From the NCBI GenBank assembly GCA_028554755.1, contig JAPTOF010000005.1, positions 2,318,501-2,382,500 on the forward strand: DNA of 64,000 bases, in the 5' to 3' direction. Positions 58,106 to 64,000 of the stretch are shown here, piece by piece. The notes under the pieces were generated by a model that was not told the DNA's origin, did no database searches, and saw only the letters and a list, made by a program, of their open reading frames with translations. This DNA is from Cordia subcordata. Its lineage: Eukaryota; Streptophyta; Magnoliopsida; Boraginales; Cordiaceae. The translations under genes and the position numbers were made by a program. Position 1 is the stretch's first letter; each line of letters opens with the position of its first letter.

Positions 58106-59936
58106 ATGAATGATCCTAATGCATCATGGTGGTCACTTGTATCCTCTTCCCCACCACCCGAGCATATTCCCTTTGCATGTTGCATTTGTGGAAGTTTTAT
58201 GCATCCAACTATTTTCTGTCCCCATGAAAATTCCCCACTAGGGCTAGTGCTAATTATGACCCCCATAGTCATGCATCATCTCATGTATCTTCATTTAGAA
58301 ATCATGACTATAGCGATGCATATTCTTATTATTCCAATCTATGTGGAAGTCGTGCTTATGATTCCAATATTTGCCTTACCTTCCACCCTTATCCCAGATT
58401 GCATGCTACACCCTATGCCTCTAGCAATCATATGCCCATGCATGCATCTCCATCTAGGGAGCAATATCATGCATCTTTATATTGGTGTCAAGATGACTCT
58501 TCATTTTTTCCACCTCATTTGTTTGAAAGTCCATCTCCTCTATTGTCATTTCCTACCCAAACATCCTCTGAGTTTTATTATGGTTGTGCTTATAGTGACC
58601 TCAATCAAGATATTTACCATTTTCACTCGATTGAACCCTCTTCCGTAATGTCTTTATTCTTGGAGCAATTAGATCAAATGCTTGAGCAATCCCAATACCT
58701 TTAGAGTGAGTTGATAGGATAGAGATGAAACCTAAGGATGAGATGACTAGGGGTGGAAATGATAATGTATTGAAGAGACAACTAGAAAGAGAGGTTGATA
58801 GAGAGATAACATCTTGTAGTGAGGATAAAGATAAGCTTAATGATAACTTGGTTCTTGATGACTCTTATGAGTATGTTTTAGAGGAAGTAGTACCCTATCC
58901 TCTTAAGCTTTCAACGTCTTCCATTGAGTCATGTGAGCCTTTTCTTTCTACTCATCCCACACATTTCATACACTTAGAGGTTGAGTCTTATGATCATAAC
59001 ACTTATTTGCATTTCGAGTTTATATTTAGGGAGTCTAGGGTACACACCTCCTTTGAGCATTCACGATCCATGACCCGAAATCCTTTAAGTCCCCATTGTC
59101 CCCTCCATGTATGTCTACCCTATATGAGAAGCATGATGGTGAGATGACACCCACTAATGATGAATGTATTGTTGAATTTAAAGAGACTGTAGCTGGTGAA
59201 GGTTTAAAGTCATCCATTAGGGAAAACAAGACATCAATTTCGGAGATTTTAGATGATAAGTTTCTTGGAGTTAAAAATCATGATGTTGAAGAGAATAGCA
59301 ACTCTAAGAAGACACATAAGAAAGAAAGTGGTGTGCTTGGAAGAATGATCTATGGGTCTCTTTAAATGTTTGATGATTCATTGATGGAAATAGAGCCCAT
59401 AAGGGTCAAATCTATCCCTCACAAGGAGTTAGAGCGACCTAGGCTTGAACATATTATATCTTCTGGAGAGAAAAAGTGTAGTACTTCATCATCCCTTACC
59501 CTTGCCCTTCCTTCTTCGAGAGTCGTTCCAACCCCCATTTTCTATTCTGTTGAGTCTCTATCTTTGGAGCTCATGTTCATGCCATCATGCATAGAACATT
59601 TTCATCTAGGGTTAGAAAGCACATTTCCCATGTTGCATGTATTAGACCTATCTTTGACCCATGGGGAAGGTGTGTTCCTGGCCCTTGATTGTGAGAAGAA
59701 GGCAATGTGGTGGTTAGTTAGAGAACAAGCGGGGTAATCTTCCATCTTTATGCATGACACCTTTAACACTTGCGCACACATTTTCATTTGATGTTTCTGG
59801 GTGGAATCTTGAAAAGAGGTGCACCGTGTATTCATTACCCCATCATATAGTGCATGACCCTTTTCCTTCTACTATTTGTGCGTGGTTGAATGTCCGGCAA
59901 TTTGTGCCTCACAATTTTAAACATGTATTGCTCTAA
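58106..59936 (+). pseudogene. Element E gag-like zinc-knuckle protein, broken
   Basis: Homologue of the element C protein from MNDPNASWW (ATG 58106) to NFKHVLL (stop 59934-59936). The first knuckle is intact (CCICGSFMHPTIFC); the second has lost several ligands (SNLCGSRAYDSNIC). Frameshifts near 58240 and 59060 and stops near 58702, 59362 and 59735 break it. About 75 codons between the His-rich and acidic regions present in C are absent after ..QSQYL. Conserved blocks: EQLDQMLEQSQ, EREVDREITSCSED, KKTHKKESGVLGRMIYGSL, EHFHLGLESTFPMLHVLDLS. Conservation between two diverged families suggests it once had a function. Confidence 0.82.
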
Positions 59937-61358
59937 CACTAGCGCCTGGCTGGAGGCGTTAAACCCAGAGCTGCGAGGAGGCACCCAAGACATGTTTATA
60001 TTCCATTTTCTTTCCTTGCTTTTCCTTTTCTTTTATTTGCATTTAGTATTATCTATCTTTCATTTCAATTGCTTTTTGTTTTTCTTTTTCATCATCCTAA
60101 GTGTTGATCCTCACTTCTATCATTTCCCATTCTTCGTATACCTTGTTTATCATTTGATGATCCAATGTAAGCTCGCATGGCAAATGCTACTAATCTTGTG
60201 CTTTGTGAATGTTTGCCACGAGAAACAGGGTTAGTAGACAAATTATTGATCATTGGCATCAGAAGAGCTTCAAAAGGAACGCAAGGTTGTATCTATCCTT
60301 TCTCTACTTGACCCCTTTTATCTACCTCGTCCCCACCACCCTTACTTGCTTTGTGTTGCCATTTTGCTTGTTGAGTGGTATTGTTCTATTTTCTTGAGGA
60401 CAATTAAAGTTTAGGTTTTGGGGTGTGGGAATTTGGTTTTCTTGTTATATGCTTTGTGTAGGGTAGATAAGCATTATGTGCTTAAAATGCTAAAAATTTT
60501 TTGATTTTGATGCATGTAGAGTCGTTTATCTCTTGGTTGATTGGAGTGTTAGCTTTTGTTATTGATTTAAATGATTGGTGAATATAAGTTGCATTGTGGG
60601 GAAATGAATGGAGTGGATTGAAAATTGGGTCTTGGGAGGGATGCCCTTGAAAGTTGTGGGGAGTGAGGACCTTTAAGAATAACCCTTGTCGCTACCCCAT
60701 AGCTTGGTAGGAAAGAGTGTTGAAAAAGGGTTGTTGATTTGAGTGCTTTTCCATGATTGGTTATTTTTGATGTGCCAAAGCCTTTATTTTCCTTTGTTTT
60801 TGTGTAAATGCAATGCAAAGCATGAAAAATCCAAAAAAAATTGAAAAAGGCAAAAAGGTGCAAAAATATCGAAAAGCAAAAAAAAAGTGAAAAAGAGAAA
60901 AAGCCAAAGGCACCAAAAAGTTTTGTGAATAAGTGCATAAGTAACACAATTTCAACTTAGCACAAGTTATCCTCTATGTAACTATGTGAATAAGGCTTTT
61001 TATAATCCATTATGTGTGTATATTCTCTCTCTTCTTGTCTTTGAGGCTTTGGGCATATTGGGAGCCTACCTTAGTGAAGGGGGCACAAAATCTCGACATC
61101 TCGAGTGCGTGTGTTAGAATCCTAGGCTTGTGGTGGTTTGGCTACTCGGGAACTTCCAACGAGGTTCAAGGCCCTTTATAATTAGAGGGAGGATTTGAAG
61201 AACTTGAGGATCTTTCCATAATAGGAATGCCCCATTCATGCTTCTTAGGCTAACCATGATAGTGACTCAATTCCTTAGGCAACCCTTTGAATTGACTATA
61301 GAGGTAAACTTAGGTTTGGGCTTGCTTTGGGACAAGCAAGGAGAAGGTTTGGGGGTGT
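59937..61358 (+). other. Element E 3' UTR, hairpin modules and polypurine tract
   Basis: Inner module degraded (60389-60428: TTTTCTTG-AGGA-CAATTAAA). tRNA-like segment about 61060-61127. Outer hairpin CTTGCTT-TGGGA-CAAGCAAG (61321-61340) and polypurine tract GAGAAGGTTTGGGGGTGT (61341-61358). No gene. Confidence 0.78.
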
Positions 61359-63407
61359 TGATGTGTTTGTTTTGTGTGTTTATGTATTGCAAGTATATAC
61401 TTGTTTTAAGGTGTTTTGAGCTTCATTTGGTGTATTAGTATAGCATTTAGGTCATACTTGTGCATATTAGAGTTTATATGCTTATAGTTGAAGTTAAGAC
61501 TTAAATGCTTTTATTGCTTGTTTTAGGTGTGATTTGGAGAGATAATTAGATTTTGATTAAGGGTGCATGGAGTGTGAAACAAAGCCAAGGATTTTTTGGA
61601 CATAAAGGAATGAAGAAAGGTGCATTTGGAAGTGACCAGGCGAAAGAAGGAGCGACTAAGGCAAAACCGAGCGCAACGTGAGCCAAATTCAGAGATTGCA
61701 ACCTAAAAAGGGCATTGACAAATTTTGGACATGTTTTAGGATGCAAAAGATGGCTTGGGAGATCCCCCACAATGATAAGAAGCCATGAAAAGAAAAGGTG
61801 CGCAAATCAGAGCCAAAACGAGCAAGATATGGACATTTTACTGTCAAGACCAGTCGACCTCCTGTCAAGGCTAGTCGACCGGTTGAGGTCGATCGGCCGG
61901 ATCAGAATCTGGGCCAATTTCAGCAGGATGACTTAGCCCCAAAGCCAGACGATCTGTAGGGCCCTCGGCTGGACGCGCTGAAAGCTCTATTTAAGCCACT
62001 TTTCAGCCCCTTTTTGAAGGAGAACAACACCTAAATCAAACACCCATTTCCCAAAACCCAAAATCCACCAAAAAAATCACCTCACGTACTCATTTCTAAA
62101 CACATTTAACACTTGGAATCAAGGATCCAAGAGGACTAAACACTAGGATTTGGGGCATAGCTCATGGATTGTAAAGCTTGGCTATGGAAAGAAGGGTATC
62201 TCTGTTTTATCCTAAGTCTAATTATGTTTGATTAGAGCTATGTAGGGTGATTATTCTTGTATTTATGGATTGATTACTACTTTTTATTAATGGTAACTTG
62301 ATGGATTTATGTATATATGCTTTATGCTTAGGGCTTCAAAGGCTATTTTACATGCATGTCTATGTGTTTGTTGAAATGCCTTAATGATGTAGCATATGTA
62401 TATTGAAGTCTATTATGCTATTAACCATCTCTAAATCATTATGCTAGCATGTCTATGTGTTTGTGTCATGATTACATGGAATGTGTATGTTTATATACAC
62501 GTCTATATGTGTGTTTACATACTTAATAGCATGAATAGCTTTTATTGCATACATGTCGGGTGCTATAGCTTGACTTGGTGTAATCTAAGCATGTCTATGT
62601 GTTTACTTAATAGCATTAATATCCGCTATTGTGATGTGATCGATGGTGCAAGACTTGTAACTAGCCTAGGTCGAGTCCCTTTGGCTTTAAATCCAGCCAA
62701 TAGGAGTCTGGATAGGTTTAATTGACCTTAGTTCACTTAGGAAGGCTAGTTAGTCCACCCTAACACCCTAGGTTCATAAGGACCACACCGTAGCTTTGAG
62801 TGGGGTGAAGCTTAGGGATGGATTCGCAGCAAGTCCTAAGGCCAAATTGGGGAACTAATTAGAGGGCTAAGTGCTAAGGTTAGATCGATCTACACTCACC
62901 TAGAATCTTATTGGCTAGCCCTAATTCCTAAGTCATAAAGACCACGCTGTACTGCAAGGCATTGCCATCTATGGACTGACCCGTACTAAGGCTTAGGGTA
63001 CTAATTAGGAGGCTAATTATAGGTCTAGATTTGAGCACTTAGTATAATCCATCAATTAACCCTAGAAAGATGTAGTAATCACCATAAACAAGACATAATC
63101 ACCTTAGTCTTTTATTTTCGACGTTTGAATCCCCTTAGATCATTTGATTCCCCTTTCACAAGCATACATCTTTTATTTCCTTCTCCTTAGTTTAGCTCTA
63201 CTTTTTCGAGCTCCCTTTAAACAAAAAATCCCCCAAAAAAGAGTATAGTTTAGGTCCCAACACGTAGCTTTTAGGACACGCATAGCTTAGGACACCATAC
63301 ACGTTATGCCTTCATGTGGATTCGACCTCACACTCGCACACGCCGTGGTATACACGAGCCGTGCACTTGTGGGCTATTTAGGCTTGTGCTACTCAAATAG
63401 CGTATCA
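61359..63407 (+). repeat. Element E 3' LTR
   Basis: Matches the 5' LTR with scattered substitutions and small indels. Inverted repeat TTGGCTTTAAATCCAGCCAA at 62681-62700. GGTCGACC-like palindromes at 61853-61900. Confidence 0.95.
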
Positions 63408-63412
63408 GCTAC

Positions 63413-63484
63413 CATATCTTGATTATGGGTTTAAAAATAGAAATCGAAAACTTAATCTTGCATGAGGTACCACTAGATACAACA
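63413..63484 (+). repeat. Element G 5' LTR, terminal segment
   Basis: CATATCTTGATT.. to GATACAACA, ending in CA two bases before the primer site. Confidence 0.7.
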
Positions 63485-63486
63485 AG

Positions 63487-63498
63487 TGGTATCAGAGC
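63487..63498 (+). other. Element G primer binding site (initiator-Met tRNA)
   Basis: TGGTATCAGAGC, a perfect copia-type site; it fixes the end of the G LTR. Confidence 0.9.
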
Positions 63499-64000
63499 AT
63501 AGGTATTGTCATACACATGGCTATGGCCTTAGATAGCTTGATAAATTAATATAAAATGTGATAATCATGAGGGTGGCAAGATTTATGTATTTCTATGGTG
63601 TATGTATTATGGGCTAACCTTTGTGGTTGTAGCTTGTGTGTAATTTTTGGTCCTAATGGATGGTTCGAATGTATGGTTTTATTTTCTTACGTAGAAAGTT
63701 AAATGATAAGTTCTTAATAAGTGTTTAATTTATATATTAGATGCACTTAATTTGGGAATAGAATGCTTCTTAATCGATGTTTTTAATGTAATTTTGCATA
63801 ATTGTGCTTAGGAAAAGGAGCTGGATGCATTACATATGGATATAGAAGCTTTTTGGACGTGTTTGTAGCGGTCAAAGTTGACATCGTCACGTGGAAAAAT
63901 GCCATTTAATTGCTATGCGAGTTTGACTGGGTTGACCAAGATGAAAGATATTTTTTCTGGGCTTTTGGAAGGAATTAGATTAAACATTAGCAGACTTTTT
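63499..64000 (+). other. Element G 5' leader, to window edge
   Basis: No coding signal. Short similarities to B's leader (GGTGGCAAGATT, GATGGTTCG), consistent with a related family. Confidence 0.6.

Larger units (their letters stand above)
55835..63407 (+). mobile_element. Element E: non-autonomous Athila-like LTR element
   Basis: LTRs 55835-57927 and 61359-63407 (TGATGTGTTTG..GCGTATCA), TSD GCTAC (55830-55834, 63408-63412). The internal region is 3.4 kb, with primer site, decayed gag-like frame, conserved 3' UTR and polypurine tract; no pol. It is a sister subfamily of C. Confidence 0.95.
53018..64000 (+). mobile_element. Element G: second Ty1/copia element, 5' part, split by F and E
   Basis: 53018-53624 aligns with B's LTR from its ACAAGATACTCAC segment (35221) to AGCCAAGGTTAATT (35815). 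LTR sequence resumes at 55169-55834 and 63413-63484, then a primer site and internal DNA. The first ~400 bases of the LTR are missing. It runs past the right edge, so the coding part is outside the window. Confidence 0.75.

Overview
This window is plant nuclear DNA made almost entirely of long terminal repeat (LTR) retrotransposons nested inside one another. The evidence for a land plant is Ty3/gypsy pol of the Athila/Tat type without a chromodomain, tRNA-Asp-like and initiator-Met primer sites, a Ty1/copia element, and a plant mobile domain (PMD) gene with GT..AG introns. I cannot name the species. I see no intact host gene, no rRNA or functional tRNA gene, and no CRISPR array.

Layout. 1-1901 (-): decayed multi-exon PMD gene, followed by an AAT microsatellite. 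3019-51757 (-): the oldest layer, element J, whose two LTRs each carry a coding-like 27/24-bp minisatellite. J is split by two insertions. The first is copia element B (9219-36808, +, TSD TACAT), which holds gypsy element A in its 5' LTR (9235-20182, +, TSD GTATG) and non-autonomous element C in its integrase (25320-32515, +, TSD CGTAT/CATAT). The second is gypsy element D in J's 5' LTR (38752-51700, -, TSD TTGGC), which holds solo LTR I in its own 3' LTR (39806-41675, -, TSD TGTAT). From 51758: unique DNA with a SINE-like relic, an LTR fragment H (-), and the 5' LTR of a second copia element G that runs off the right edge. G's LTR is interrupted by solo LTR F (53625-55163) and by non-autonomous element E (55835-63407, +, TSD GCTAC).

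How the parts relate. A and D are pol-bearing Athila-type elements with stops and frameshifts throughout. C and E lack pol. In gag's place they carry one long reading frame of about 650 codons that begins M-x-D-P-N, like the A/D gag start, and has CX2CX4HX4C zinc knuckles. A, C, D and E share the primer-site position, a conserved 3' UTR of about 900 bp bounded by two hairpin-plus-polypurine modules, and a tRNA-like B-box segment in that UTR. Their LTRs, and those of solo LTRs F and I, share many copies of a 20-base inverted repeat whose stem covaries. The simplest reading is that C/E-type elements are parasites of the A/D type, sharing the cis signals and supplying an unusual gag-like protein. 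That is inference; the shared signals are visible in the sequence.
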